From Chitinophagaceae bacterium (lineage in GTDB: Bacteria; Bacteroidota; Bacteroidia; Chitinophagales; Chitinophagaceae): 64,000 bases of DNA. The position numbers were made by a program, and so were the translations under genes. The first letter of the stretch is position 1. Each line of letters opens with the position of its first letter. The stretch lies in the NCBI GenBank assembly GCA_016699815.1, contig CP065012.1:1054001-1118000 (forward strand). Direction: 5' to 3'. Under the pieces are notes generated by a model that did not search any database, was not told the origin of the DNA, and was given only the letters and a program-made list of their open reading frames with translations. Shown piece by piece: positions 49,495-58,059 of the stretch.

Positions 49495-51996
49495 ATGAGA
49501 CTGCTTACGGTTTGTGCTTTTTTATTCCAAACATTTTTTCTTTTTGCCCAAAACAAAAATGCTACGATAAGCGGCCGTATTATTGATGAAAACGAAAATG
49601 GTATCAGCAATGTATCGGTATTGATATTGGGAAAAACCAAAGGTGTACCCGCAAAAGAAGATGGGTCATTTACCATTAGTGTGCCATCCGCAAAAACATT
49701 TGCCCTCGTTTTCAGCCATACCAGTTATATATCGGTACAAAAAAATTTCTTTTTGAGCCCTGGGGAAAATGAAACCATAACTATTAAACTATTAAAGAGC
49801 GGTAAGTTGCTTGATGAAGTAACCGTAAAAGATGAACGCCAGCGCACCGAAGCCGGGCTAATAAAAATAAACCCAAGAAATGCCTTAACACTTCCCAGCA
49901 CAACAGGAGGAGTAGAAGCCTTGATAAAAACGCTGGTAGGCAGCAACAATGAACTTACTTCGCAATATAATGTACGTGGCGGTAGCTACGATGAAAACCT
50001 GGTATACATCAACGATTTTGAAGTGTACCGCCCATACCTGGTAAGTAGCGGGCAACAAGAAGGCTTAAGCCTTATCAATCCTTCTCTGGCAAGAAATGTA
50101 TCTTTTTATACAGGCGGTTTCCAGGCAAAATATGGCGATAAAATGAGCAGTGTACTGGATATTCACTATAAAAAACCGGCAAAATTTGCAGGCAGTGTTT
50201 ATGTAAGTCTGCTGGAGCAGGGCGCTTATACCGAGGGTTCATCTGCAAACAAAAAATTTTCTTACCTGGCCGGTGTTCGCAACAAAAGCAACCAAAGTTT
50301 ATTAAGCAACCAGCCTACACAGGGCGCTTATATCCCTTCTGCATCCGATGCACAGGCATTGGTAACCTATAAATTTACTGAAAGATGGCAGGCAGAAGTT
50401 TTGGGCATTTTCTCATCATCAAGGTTTACTTTTTACCCCGAATCTGTTCAAAAAACCGCATCTGTATTTTCTCCATTTTACACATCCAATATTGGCCTCG
50501 ATGTGTTTTTTGAAGGGCAGGAAAAAGATAAATACACTTCTTCCCTTTTGGGCATTTCTATTATTCAAAACCCAAATAAAGCAATTAAATTAAAATGGAT
50601 GGCCAGCCGTTTTAAAGATGATGAAAATGAAAATTTTGACATTGCCGGCGCCTATCTTTTTGGCGAAAGAGATTTTGATAAAGCCAGCAACTCTTTCGGG
50701 CAAATTGTTAACCCATTAGGCTCGGGCTATTATCAGGATTATGCCCGCAACAAATTGAATATTGAACTTTGGAATTTTTCGCATAAGGGAAGCTGGGATA
50801 TAGATAACCATTTTTTTCAATGGGGATTCAGTTATGAACAATCTAAAATTAATGATGTATTAAAGCAATGGCAGTTCAGGGATTCTGCAGGTTATTCCCT
50901 GCCTTATACCCCGGGAATAATGACCTTGTTCAGCAACTGGAACAGTAGTGCAAACCTAAATATTAACCGCTTTAATGGTTATGTGCAGGATAATATGCAT
51001 TTTCAATTAAAAAATGCCGACATCAGTTTGCAGGCGGGAATAAGGTTTAACTTCAATAACCTGAACAAAGAAAATTTAATAAGCCCACGTATGCAGCTAA
51101 GCTTAAAACCCGGCTGGAAAAAAGACATGGTGTTTAAACTTGCTGCAGGCGTTTATAATCAGCCGCCATTTTACAGGGAGCTCAGGAAATATGATGGCAC
51201 CTTAAATACAAATGTACAATCACAAAAAAGCATACAGTTAGTTGCCGGCTGGGATTATAATTTTAAAGGTATTGCATCAAGGCCTTTCCGTATAACGGCA
51301 GAAGCTTATTATAAGCAAATGAAAGATGTGGATGTGTATGATGTGGACAATGTAAAAATTCGCTATGCAGGAAACAATAATGCAAAAGCTTATGCAACCG
51401 GCATTGAGTTCCGCTTGTTTGGAGAATTGGTACAGGATGCCGAAAGCTGGCTGAGTATTGGTTTTATGAGAAGCCAGGAAGATATTGACAACGATTATTA
51501 TTATGAATATAAAAATGCTGCCGGCGAAACCATTGGCCCAAAAACCGAAGACCAGGTAATAACCGACAGTGTTAAAAATAATGTGGGCTGGCTACGCAGG
51601 CCTACAGACAGGCTCATAACCGCAGGCTTATATCTTGAAGATTATTTAACCACCAATAAAAATTTCAGGGTGCACCTAAATTTATTGTATGGCAGCAATA
51701 TGAGTTACAATATACCAGGAAGCGTACGTTACCGAAATGGGTTAATTATTGAACCCTATATGCGTATTGACATTGGCTTTAGCGCATTATTACTCAGCGA
51801 AAAAAATTTGAGGCGCAGCCATAGCCCATTTCGTGGGTTTGAAAATATATGGGCCAGCCTTGAAGTATTTAATTTAATAGACAGGGCGAATACTATTTCT
51901 TATCAATTAATAAAAGATTTTTCCAACAGCACCTATGCCATGCCCAACAGGCTCACACCAAGATTGTTAAATCTTAAATTGCTGGTTAAGTTTTGA
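49495..51996 (+). CDS. TonB-dependent outer-membrane receptor
   Basis: 833 residues. A signal peptide (LTVCAFLFQTFFLFAQ) is followed by a CarboxypepD_reg-like domain (ISGRIIDENENGISNVSVLI), a plug domain (residues about 115-240, with LTSQYNVRGGSYDENLVYINDFEVYRP by position) and a 22-strand barrel ending in LTPRLLNLKLLVKF. There is no adjacent SusD-type lipoprotein, so it is probably a stand-alone receptor for a siderophore, cofactor or oligomer rather than a glycan system. Energy would come from a TonB such as that at 18.7 kb. Confidence 0.9.
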   Translation: MRLLTVCAFLFQTFFLFAQNKNATISGRIIDENENGISNVSVLILGKTKGVPAKEDGSFTISVPSAKTFALVFSHTSYISVQKNFFLSPGENETITIKLLKSGKLLDEVTVKDERQRTEAGLIKINPRNALTLPSTTGGVEALIKTLVGSNNELTSQYNVRGGSYDENLVYINDFEVYRPYLVSSGQQEGLSLINPSLARNVSFYTGGFQAKYGDKMSSVLDIHYKKPAKFAGSVYVSLLEQGAYTEGSSANKKFSYLAGVRNKSNQSLLSNQPTQGAYIPSASDAQALVTYKFTERWQAEVLGIFSSSRFTFYPESVQKTASVFSPFYTSNIGLDVFFEGQEKDKYTSSLLGISIIQNPNKAIKLKWMASRFKDDENENFDIAGAYLFGERDFDKASNSFGQIVNPLGSGYYQDYARNKLNIELWNFSHKGSWDIDNHFFQWGFSYEQSKINDVLKQWQFRDSAGYSLPYTPGIMTLFSNWNSSANLNINRFNGYVQDNMHFQLKNADISLQAGIRFNFNNLNKENLISPRMQLSLKPGWKKDMVFKLAAGVYNQPPFYRELRKYDGTLNTNVQSQKSIQLVAGWDYNFKGIASRPFRITAEAYYKQMKDVDVYDVDNVKIRYAGNNNAKAYATGIEFRLFGELVQDAESWLSIGFMRSQEDIDNDYYYEYKNAAGETIGPKTEDQVITDSVKNNVGWLRRPTDRLITAGLYLEDYLTTNKNFRVHLNLLYGSNMSYNIPGSVRYRNGLIIEPYMRIDIGFSALLLSEKNLRRSHSPFRGFENIWASLEVFNLIDRANTISYQLIKDFSNSTYAMPNRLTPRLLNLKLLVKF

Positions 51997-52013
51997 TTTT
52001 TATCTTTTCATTA

Positions 52014-52205
52014 ATACACTTTTTTTGCAATAACCCGTAACTTTTCCACGTTATTATAACGGATGTTAATAAATTATTTAGTTATTCTAAAATTTCAAAT
52101 CATAAATTTGAAACGAGCAATAATTAAAAACACCTTACACAATTTTAATTAACCCACCCTGCCGCTGCAACTTCGCTAAATGCATGCAGGTAAAATTGAG
52201 CAACT
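52014..52205. other. intergenic region with an inverted repeat before phoH
   Basis: About 190 bases. TTTCAAAT (52093-52100) and ATTTGAAA (52106-52113) form an 8-base inverted repeat with a 5-base centre. No U-run follows, so it may be an operator rather than a terminator. Nothing else recognised. Confidence 0.3.
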
Positions 52206-53195
52206 TTGACAGAAACGATCATTAACCTTGAAACTGTTAACCCCATTGAATTTTTTGGCGTTAACAATGGCAAACTCGATATCCTTAAGAAAAAATTTCC
52301 GTTATTGAAAATTCTTAGCCGGGGAACGCAAATAAAGCTTAGCGGCTCACCGGAACAAATTGAGCAAGCCAGAGAAAAAATTGATTTACTCATTCAGTAT
52401 CTCCAAAGAAACGGGCACATGAGCGAAAATTATTTTGAGCAAATACTCGGAGGTGATGATGAACGGGCCATTGATAATTTTATGGACCGTAACATTAATG
52501 ATGTGCTTGTATTTGGGCCAAATGGAAAAACAGTAAGGGCAAGGACATCAAACCAAAAAATGATGGTAGAAGCCTGCGATAAAAATGATATTGTATTTGC
52601 CATTGGTCCTGCAGGTACCGGTAAAACATATACCGCCGTTGCCCTGGCAGTAAGGGCATTAAAAAATAAACAGGTTAAAAAAATTATCCTCACAAGGCCT
52701 GCCGTAGAAGCCGGCGAAAGCCTTGGTTTTTTACCCGGCGACCTTAAAGAAAAAATTGACCCATACCTACGGCCTTTATATGATGCCCTGGATGATATGA
52801 TACCTGCAGATAAATTGGGCTATTACATGAGTACACGTACCATTGAAATTGCGCCGCTTGCCTACATGCGTGGCCGTACGCTGGACAATGCCTTTATAAT
52901 TTTGGATGAAGCCCAAAACACCAACGACCTTCAAATTAAAATGTTCCTAACCCGTATTGGACCAAATGCAAAAGCCATTATTACCGGCGATCCTTCACAA
53001 ATTGATTTGCCTAAAAACCAATACAGCGGTTTGTTTAAAGCCTCAAAAATTTTAAAAAATATAGACGGTATTGCCCATATTGAACTCAATGAAGAAGATG
53101 TAGTAAGGCACCGCCTCGTAAAGCGCATCATCAGGGCGTATAACCAATTTGATGAAGCAAATGAAAAAAAACAAGAAAGAGAAACCAAACAGTAA
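52206..53195 (+). CDS. phoH: PhoH-family ATPase
   Basis: 329 residues. An N-terminal KH-like part (residues 1-90) precedes the PhoH P-loop domain: Walker A GPAGTGKTYTAVALAV, ILTRPAVEAGESLGFLPGDL, and Walker B FIILDEAQNTNDLQIKMFLTR, with GDPSQIDLP after it. PhoH proteins are ATP-dependent RNA-associated enzymes induced by phosphate or stress in some species. Start codon is TTG, placed there because the conserved region begins just after. A strong terminator follows. Confidence 0.9.
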   Translation: MTETIINLETVNPIEFFGVNNGKLDILKKKFPLLKILSRGTQIKLSGSPEQIEQAREKIDLLIQYLQRNGHMSENYFEQILGGDDERAIDNFMDRNINDVLVFGPNGKTVRARTSNQKMMVEACDKNDIVFAIGPAGTGKTYTAVALAVRALKNKQVKKIILTRPAVEAGESLGFLPGDLKEKIDPYLRPLYDALDDMIPADKLGYYMSTRTIEIAPLAYMRGRTLDNAFIILDEAQNTNDLQIKMFLTRIGPNAKAIITGDPSQIDLPKNQYSGLFKASKILKNIDGIAHIELNEEDVVRHRLVKRIIRAYNQFDEANEKKQERETKQ

Positions 53196-53250
53196 TACCT
53201 AAAACGATTTCAGGCTACACCCAATGACTCACCTAAACACTAACAAATTA

Positions 53251-53276
53251 AGGCGGCTTTTTAGCCGCTTTTTTAT
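53251..53276 (+). terminator. intrinsic terminator after phoH
   Basis: GCGGCT (plus a wobble pair) pairs with AGCCGC around a four-T loop, followed by six T residues. Confidence 0.8.
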
Positions 53277-53323
53277 TTACCCTATGTAAAAGATATTTAC
53301 CTTTAATTATTATTTAAAAAAAC

Positions 53324-53737
53324 ATGATAAAAAATATTTTTATTGCTTGTACCCTTTCTTTTTCATTTACCCAATGTAAACAAAAAGAAATGCAAAAACC
53401 CGAAACTGCCCTGGATGCCGGAAGGGCTTTTATAAGAGCCAGTCTTGACGGGGATTTTAAAGATGCGGAAAATTTGCTTCTGAAAGATTCGCAAAATGTA
53501 CAAATGTTCAGCTCATATAAAACTTATTATGACCGGTTATCACAGGACAAAAAAATACATTACAAAAAAGCTTCGTACACCATTAATAAATACCAGGATG
53601 CTAACGACTCTACTACAATAATCAATTACAGCAACGATTATATGAAGAAGCCCATGGAAATAAAAGTGGTTTGGTACCATAATGAGTGGAAAATTGACTT
53701 TAAATACATTACTTCCGAAAACACCCCATTAAATTAA
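53324..53737 (+). CDS. putative lipoprotein with a DUF4878-like domain
   Basis: 137 residues. A short hydrophobic start (IFIACTLSFSFTQC) with a possible lipobox cysteine at residue 18 precedes a charged spacer. The domain has the features of NTF2-like/DUF4878 proteins: ALDAGRAFIRASLDGDFKDAENLLLKDSQ helices and a C-terminal beta sheet (MEIKVVWYHNEWKIDFKYI). Its function is unknown. The stop overlaps the crcB start by one base (TAATG), so the two are co-translated. Confidence 0.65.
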   Translation: MIKNIFIACTLSFSFTQCKQKEMQKPETALDAGRAFIRASLDGDFKDAENLLLKDSQNVQMFSSYKTYYDRLSQDKKIHYKKASYTINKYQDANDSTTIINYSNDYMKKPMEIKVVWYHNEWKIDFKYITSENTPLN

Positions 53738-54105
53738 TGCTTAAAAATTTGCTTATAGTAGGTGCTGGCGGGGCACTGGGATCCATAGCAAGGTTTTTAA
53801 TTTATTTCATCTTCTCCAAAAATATTTTTTCGGCAAATACGCTCATCATCAATATTACAGGAAGTTTTATTATTGGCATATTGTATGCGCTAAGTTTAAA
53901 ACAAAATGCCGTAGCAGAAACTACACTGCTATTTTTGGTTACTGGTATTTGCGGCGGATATACCACATTCTCTACCTTTAGCCTGGAAAATATCCAGCTC
54001 CTGCAATCAGGAAAAATATTGACCGCTATACTTTATTCATTATCGAGCCTTGCCGGAGGGCTGCTGGCGTGCTGGCTGGGTTATAAATTATTACAGGTAA
54101 AATAA
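53737..54105 (+). CDS. crcB: fluoride exporter CrcB/Fluc
   Basis: 122-residue four-helix membrane protein forming a dual-topology dimer that exports fluoride. Signatures: GGALGSIARFLIYF at the N-terminus, the pore-lining INITGSFIIGI with the conserved Asn, and GICGGYTTFSTFSLE with the Phe/Thr box and Na+-site region. A single gene (not a heterodimer pair) is the homodimeric type. No fluoride riboswitch is recognised upstream; it follows the DUF4878-like gene with a one-base overlap and lies 6 bases before ppa. Confidence 0.93.
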   Translation: MLKNLLIVGAGGALGSIARFLIYFIFSKNIFSANTLIINITGSFIIGILYALSLKQNAVAETTLLFLVTGICGGYTTFSTFSLENIQLLQSGKILTAILYSLSSLAGGLLACWLGYKLLQVK

Positions 54106-54111
54106 AAAAAA

Positions 54112-54666
54112 ATGAACCAATATGTATTACATCCCTGGCATGGGGCACATTATGGCAATAAGCAACCACAAGAGGTAAATGCACTTATTGAAATTTCGCA
54201 AGGCAGTAAATGCAAGCATGAAATTGACAAGCAAACAGGTCTGCTTAAGTTAGACCGTATTATTTATTCTTCATTTCATTACCCGGTAAACTATGGTTTT
54301 ATTCCACAAACGCTTGGCCACGATGGCGACCCATTGGACATTTTGGTGATGTGCAGCGAGCCCATTCAACCGCTTTGCCTTGTAGAAGCAACGGTTATTG
54401 GCAATATGCAAATGATTGACAGCGGCGAAAAAGACGACAAGATTATTGCCGTTGCTTCAAAAGACCCATCGGTAAACCACATTAAAGATATTGACAGTAT
54501 TCCCCAGCATTTTTTTGCCGTTTTAAAAAACTATTTTGAACAATATAAAGTTTTGGAAAACAAAGTGGTAAATATTGATAATTTTCAAAGCAGGGAAATT
54601 GCCTTTACCATTATTGAAGAAGCAATAACTTTATACAAAAATAAATTTTCCGGTTCTCCCAAATAA
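54112..54666 (+). CDS. ppa: inorganic pyrophosphatase (family I)
   Basis: 184 residues. Hydrolyses pyrophosphate to two phosphates with Mg2+. The sequence EIDKQTGLLKLDRIIYSSFHYPVNYGFIPQT (cited by position near residues 42-70) and the signature DGDPLDILV with the three metal-binding Asp residues are intact, and EKDDKIIAV follows. Probably cotranscribed with crcB and the TauE gene: PPi hydrolysis and anion export are combined in this small unit, but fluoride inhibition of PPase by itself may explain the pairing. Confidence 0.95.
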   Translation: MNQYVLHPWHGAHYGNKQPQEVNALIEISQGSKCKHEIDKQTGLLKLDRIIYSSFHYPVNYGFIPQTLGHDGDPLDILVMCSEPIQPLCLVEATVIGNMQMIDSGEKDDKIIAVASKDPSVNHIKDIDSIPQHFFAVLKNYFEQYKVLENKVVNIDNFQSREIAFTIIEEAITLYKNKFSGSPK

Positions 54667-54674
54667 TAAATACC

Positions 54675-55094
54675 ATGGATACACAAACCATACTCATCCT
54701 GTTTTGTATTGGCATTGTTGCCGGAATGCTAAGTGGAATTGTAGGTATTGGCGGCGGCATAATTATTGTTCCTGCACTGGTGTTCTTTTTAGGTTTTTCG
54801 CAACTCAAAGCACAGGGAACCTCACTGGGTATATTATTATTGCCCGTAGGTATTTTGGCGGTAATACAATTTTATAAACAAGGGTACATTGACATGAAAA
54901 CTGTTGGCATTGTAGCCTGCAGTTTTGTAGTTGGCGGCTACCTGGGCAGTAAAATTGCATTAGCACTTCCGCAGGAAACGGTTAAAAAAGTTTTTGCCGT
55001 TTTATTGCTGCTCATCAGTATTAAAATGTTTTTTTTCGATAAGCAAAAAACTGCTTCGGTAAAAATAAACAGTGTTACAGAAAAACCAGTTTAA
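54675..55094 (+). CDS. half-length TauE/SafE-family permease
   Basis: 139 residues, about half the size of the usual TauE/SafE sulfite or organosulfonate permease. It has one copy of the internal repeat: four transmembrane helices, with the GIVGIGGGIIIVPALVFFLGFS motif and the KAQGTSLGILLLP region (both near the start of the repeat). It likely dimerises to make a complete transporter. The C-terminus is a basic tail. Its stop overlaps that of the convergent DUF423 gene. Substrate unknown. Confidence 0.82.
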   Translation: MDTQTILILFCIGIVAGMLSGIVGIGGGIIIVPALVFFLGFSQLKAQGTSLGILLLPVGILAVIQFYKQGYIDMKTVGIVACSFVVGGYLGSKIALALPQETVKKVFAVLLLLISIKMFFFDKQKTASVKINSVTEKPV

Positions 55095-55489
55095 TTTTTT
55101 TTCCCCGGTGCCAGTAATGAAAAAAAAATCATTACCCAGCCAATAATAAATGCAACGCCACCAAAAGGGGTAATAGCGCCCACCCAATTTAAACCTTCGA
55201 TTTGCTGTGCCTTAAAAAAAGTTACAAGATATAATGAGCCGCAAAATAATATGATGCCCATAATAAAAAACCTGGCTGCATTTAATAAAACCTGAGTAGC
55301 AAACTCTTTATATAAAATACCCACGGCCAGCAATGAAAATACATGGTAAAACTGGTATCGCACTGCAGTTTCAAATACGGCTAACCCCTGCAGATCCAGC
55401 ATTTTTTTTAAGCCATGCGCCCCAAATGCACCAAGGGCAACGCTTACCGCACCCAAAAGAGCCGCTGTTTTAATTATCCCTTTATGCAT
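55091..55489 (-). CDS. DUF423 membrane protein (YgdD family)
   Basis: 132 residues with four transmembrane helices (residues about 7-26, 49-66, 74-95 and 105-125). The N-terminal ALLGAVSVALGAFGAHGLKK and YHVFSLLAVGIL motifs are the DUF423 signature, and the last loop PFGGVAFIIGW also matches. Function of the family is unknown. It overlaps the aroK stop/start region by 8 bases, suggesting co-translation. Confidence 0.9.
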   Translation of the reverse strand: MHKGIIKTAALLGAVSVALGAFGAHGLKKMLDLQGLAVFETAVRYQFYHVFSLLAVGILYKEFATQVLLNAARFFIMGIILFCGSLYLVTFFKAQQIEGLNWVGAITPFGGVAFIIGWVMIFFSLLAPGKKN

Positions 55490-56009
55490 GATGTGTATCT
55501 AAATTGGGTTGTAAAATAATATCCAGGCTTTTCGCTGTGAGGTTTTTAACTGGCATTTTTATTTGTGCCTGGTCATAAAAACTTTTCCTTTCGTTCATCA
55601 GTTTTTCAATAAAGAAAATAATTTCTCCTTCGTTTTTATCTTTTAACAAAGGCCGGGAACGGGTTTCTTTTTTAATATTTTCAAAAACTTCGGCAGGCGT
55701 TGCTTCAAGCAGTATGGTTAGCCCGTTTTCGTTCATCCATTCCATACTATTATGGGAACAGGGCGCTCCGCCGCCGCAGGCAATAATGCTGTTATCAAAA
55801 GGTAATGTAGAACGCAGGCAATCGGCCTCAACCTCACGGAAAAACTCCTCCCCTTTTTGTTCAAAAATGTCGAGTACTTTTCCATTTTCCTTTTCCTCTA
55901 TCAGGGAATCCAAATCCATAAAAGGCATTTGGTGTTTTTTTGCCCATACTTTTCCCCAATAAGATTTGCCTGTACCCATAAAACCAATGATGTAAATCTT
56001 TTTTTTCAT
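55482..56009 (-). CDS. aroK: shikimate kinase
   Basis: 175 residues. Phosphorylates shikimate in aromatic amino-acid synthesis. P-loop GFMGTGKSYWGKVWAK, shikimate-binding FMDLDSLIEEKENG (Asp), the FREVEADCLRSTL segment (Arg) and ACGGGAP substrate loop are present, and the TRSRPLLKDK lid carries the catalytic Arg. The first gene of an aroK-DUF423 pair that overlap by 8 bases. Confidence 0.93.
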   Translation of the reverse strand: MKKKIYIIGFMGTGKSYWGKVWAKKHQMPFMDLDSLIEEKENGKVLDIFEQKGEEFFREVEADCLRSTLPFDNSIIACGGGAPCSHNSMEWMNENGLTILLEATPAEVFENIKKETRSRPLLKDKNEGEIIFFIEKLMNERKSFYDQAQIKMPVKNLTAKSLDIILQPNLDTHHA

Positions 56010-56036
56010 TTTAATTTTTTCATAGCTTGTAGCTTG

Positions 56037-56915
56037 TTATAAATTATGTGCAGCTATAACCTCCAGCGATGCCTTAATCAGGTTTTCTACAGCAGCTGCG
56101 CCATCTTTTGAAAATTGTTTTAAAACCCTGTTGGCCACAATTACATTTAAGCTCAGGCACCTGTGCCTTAGCGCCCTACCCAGACCATAAATTGCCGAGG
56201 TTTCCATTTCAAAATTAGAAATGAAAGTATTTTCAAACCGAAAATCGGTTAATTTTTCAATTAATCCCGGATAAGCAAGACCAAGCCTTAAAACCCTGCC
56301 TTGCGGGCCATAAAAACCGGGGCAACCTACGGTAATACCCTGGTAAAAGCCTTTAGAAAAATGTTGCAGCAATTCATTGCTTCCTGTAAAAATATAAGGC
56401 GTAACATTTCCTTTAAGGCCTGTGTGGGCAATAAACGCATCAATCATTTGGGTTTCTTCTTTTGTACATTGTTCGTTATAATAATGCATTACATTGTCAA
56501 AGCCCAGCCCATGGCTTCCGGCTACAAAACTATCTACAGGAATATGGGCCTGTAAAGAACCGCAGGTGCCAAAGCGAAAAATACTTAAAGAACGTAATTG
56601 CGGTTTTATGGTCCTGTTTGTAAAATCTATATTCACCAGTGCATCCAGTTCATTCATTACAATATCTATATTATCCGGGCCAATTCCGGCGCTCGTTACT
56701 GTAATGCGCTTTGTTCCTAAGTGTCCGGTATGTGTAATAAATTCCCGGTGTTGCAGCCGGTGTTCAATTGTATCAAAGTATTTACTTACAATGGGCACAC
56801 GGTCGGGGTCGCCTACAACAATCACTGTATCGGCCAGTTCATCCGGCCTTACGCCCAGGTGATAAATGGCGCCACGCTTGTCCAATATCAGTTCCGATTC
56901 GGGAATTTTGTTCAT
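56037..56915 (-). CDS. nucleoside phosphorylase (uridine-phosphorylase type)
   Basis: 292 residues of the PNP/UDP family. VVGDPDRVPIVSKYF (phosphate loop), the substrate motif ITVTSAGIGPDNIDIVMNE, and the ETSAIYGLGRALRHRCLSLNVIVANR segment (read from about residue 235; catalytic Glu and Met/Glu pair) are recognisable. The enzyme splits a nucleoside into base and (deoxy)ribose 1-phosphate. It is divergent from deoC; together they suggest a deoxynucleoside catabolic module, though substrate specificity cannot be assigned precisely. Confidence 0.88.
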   Translation of the reverse strand: MNKIPESELILDKRGAIYHLGVRPDELADTVIVVGDPDRVPIVSKYFDTIEHRLQHREFITHTGHLGTKRITVTSAGIGPDNIDIVMNELDALVNIDFTNRTIKPQLRSLSIFRFGTCGSLQAHIPVDSFVAGSHGLGFDNVMHYYNEQCTKEETQMIDAFIAHTGLKGNVTPYIFTGSNELLQHFSKGFYQGITVGCPGFYGPQGRVLRLGLAYPGLIEKLTDFRFENTFISNFEMETSAIYGLGRALRHRCLSLNVIVANRVLKQFSKDGAAAVENLIKASLEVIAAHNL

Positions 56916-57050
56916 ATATAAATTATTATGGTAAGGTACAAATCAAAAAAAAGAATCAACCAGGCACCAGGTTTTGAAAGCAATAAATCAAAAATATTTA
57001 TTGCTGTTCCTTAAAAATAAAGAATATTCTAAATTATAAGCGAGTTTCTT

Positions 57051-57058
57051 TAAATTTG
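57051..57058 (+). promoter_or_regulatory. -7 element (TAAATTTG) for deoC
   Basis: TAAATTTG matches TANNTTTG and ends 19 bases before the deoC ATG. It should drive the whole deoC-ALDH-ALDH unit. Confidence 0.5.
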
Positions 57059-57077
57059 GCTTATTACATTTATTTCT

Positions 57078-57995
57078 ATGGCAGAAAAACAATTGACCAA
57101 TTTGCCCGATTTTAGCTTATCGCCCCATATTGACCAGGTAGGTGTGGAAGAAAGGGTAAGCCGGGTTACCAAGCGCAGTATTAAAAAAGAAACCAAGCTT
57201 AACGGGCTGCTGCTTACCTTAAATATGATTGACCTTACCACATTGGAAGGCAAGGATACCGATGGAAAAGTGCAGCAAATGTGTTACAAAGCAAAGCATT
57301 TACATGATATTTATGAAGGCTTGCCAACAGTTGCTGCTGTTTGTGTTTATCCATCAATGGTACGCATTGCAAAAAAAGCGGTAGAAGGTTCAGGAGTAAA
57401 AGTGGCTGCTGTTGCAACGGCTTTTCCCAGCGGGCAGGCGCCGGGAGATGTAAAAATAAGAGATACCAAATTTGCCGTAAATGAAGGTGCCGATGAAATA
57501 GATATGGTGATAAGCCGTGGTAAATTTTTACAGGGAGAATACAATTTTGTTTTTGATGAAATAGCCGCCGTTAAAGAAGCTTGTGGCGAAGCAAGGCTTA
57601 AAGTAATTTTAGAAACCGGCGAACTGGTAACCTATGATAAAGTACGCAGGGCTAGCGATATTGCCATGTATGCAGGCGCCGATTTTATTAAAACCTCAAC
57701 CGGAAAAATTTCACCTGCAGCTACTTTGCCCGTAACCCTGGTGATGCTGGAAGCCATTCGTGACTTTTATTATAAAACCGGTAAACGCATAGCCATGAAA
57801 CCTGCGGGCGGAATTTCTAAATCTAAGCTGGCATTGCATTACCTGGTATTGCTCAACGAAATTTTAGGAGAAGAATGGATGAATAACCAATGGTTTCGCT
57901 TTGGGGCAAGCAGCCTGGCCAATGATGTACTGATGCAAATTATGAAAGAAAAAACCGGCGTTTATCAAAGCGCCAATTACTTTAGTATTGATTAA
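57078..57995 (+). CDS. deoC: deoxyribose-phosphate aldolase
   Basis: 305-residue class I aldolase that cleaves 2-deoxyribose 5-phosphate into acetaldehyde and glyceraldehyde 3-phosphate. The Schiff-base lysine is in GADFIKTSTGKISPAAT, the second active-site lysine in AMKPAGGISKSKLAL, and an Asp in TLNMIDLTTLEG matches the proton-relay position. The protein is longer than E. coli DeoC because of an N-terminal helix region (residues 1-45), as in several Bacteroidota. It opens a unit with two ALDH genes that could oxidise the acetaldehyde produced. Confidence 0.95.
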   Translation: MAEKQLTNLPDFSLSPHIDQVGVEERVSRVTKRSIKKETKLNGLLLTLNMIDLTTLEGKDTDGKVQQMCYKAKHLHDIYEGLPTVAAVCVYPSMVRIAKKAVEGSGVKVAAVATAFPSGQAPGDVKIRDTKFAVNEGADEIDMVISRGKFLQGEYNFVFDEIAAVKEACGEARLKVILETGELVTYDKVRRASDIAMYAGADFIKTSTGKISPAATLPVTLVMLEAIRDFYYKTGKRIAMKPAGGISKSKLALHYLVLLNEILGEEWMNNQWFRFGASSLANDVLMQIMKEKTGVYQSANYFSID

Positions 57996-58059
57996 CGTCG
58001 CCAACTTTCTTAAACGATATCAAACGACTTAAACCTATAAACGATTTAAACCATTTATA

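Noticed and set aside
52145..52393. Minus-strand frame overlapping the phoH start
   Set aside because: Antisense shadow of phoH and its leader without independent evidence.
53196..53323. Fluoride riboswitch before crcB
   Set aside because: crcB is preceded by another gene with a one-base overlap, and the gap before that gene contains only the phoH terminator; no riboswitch-like core was seen.
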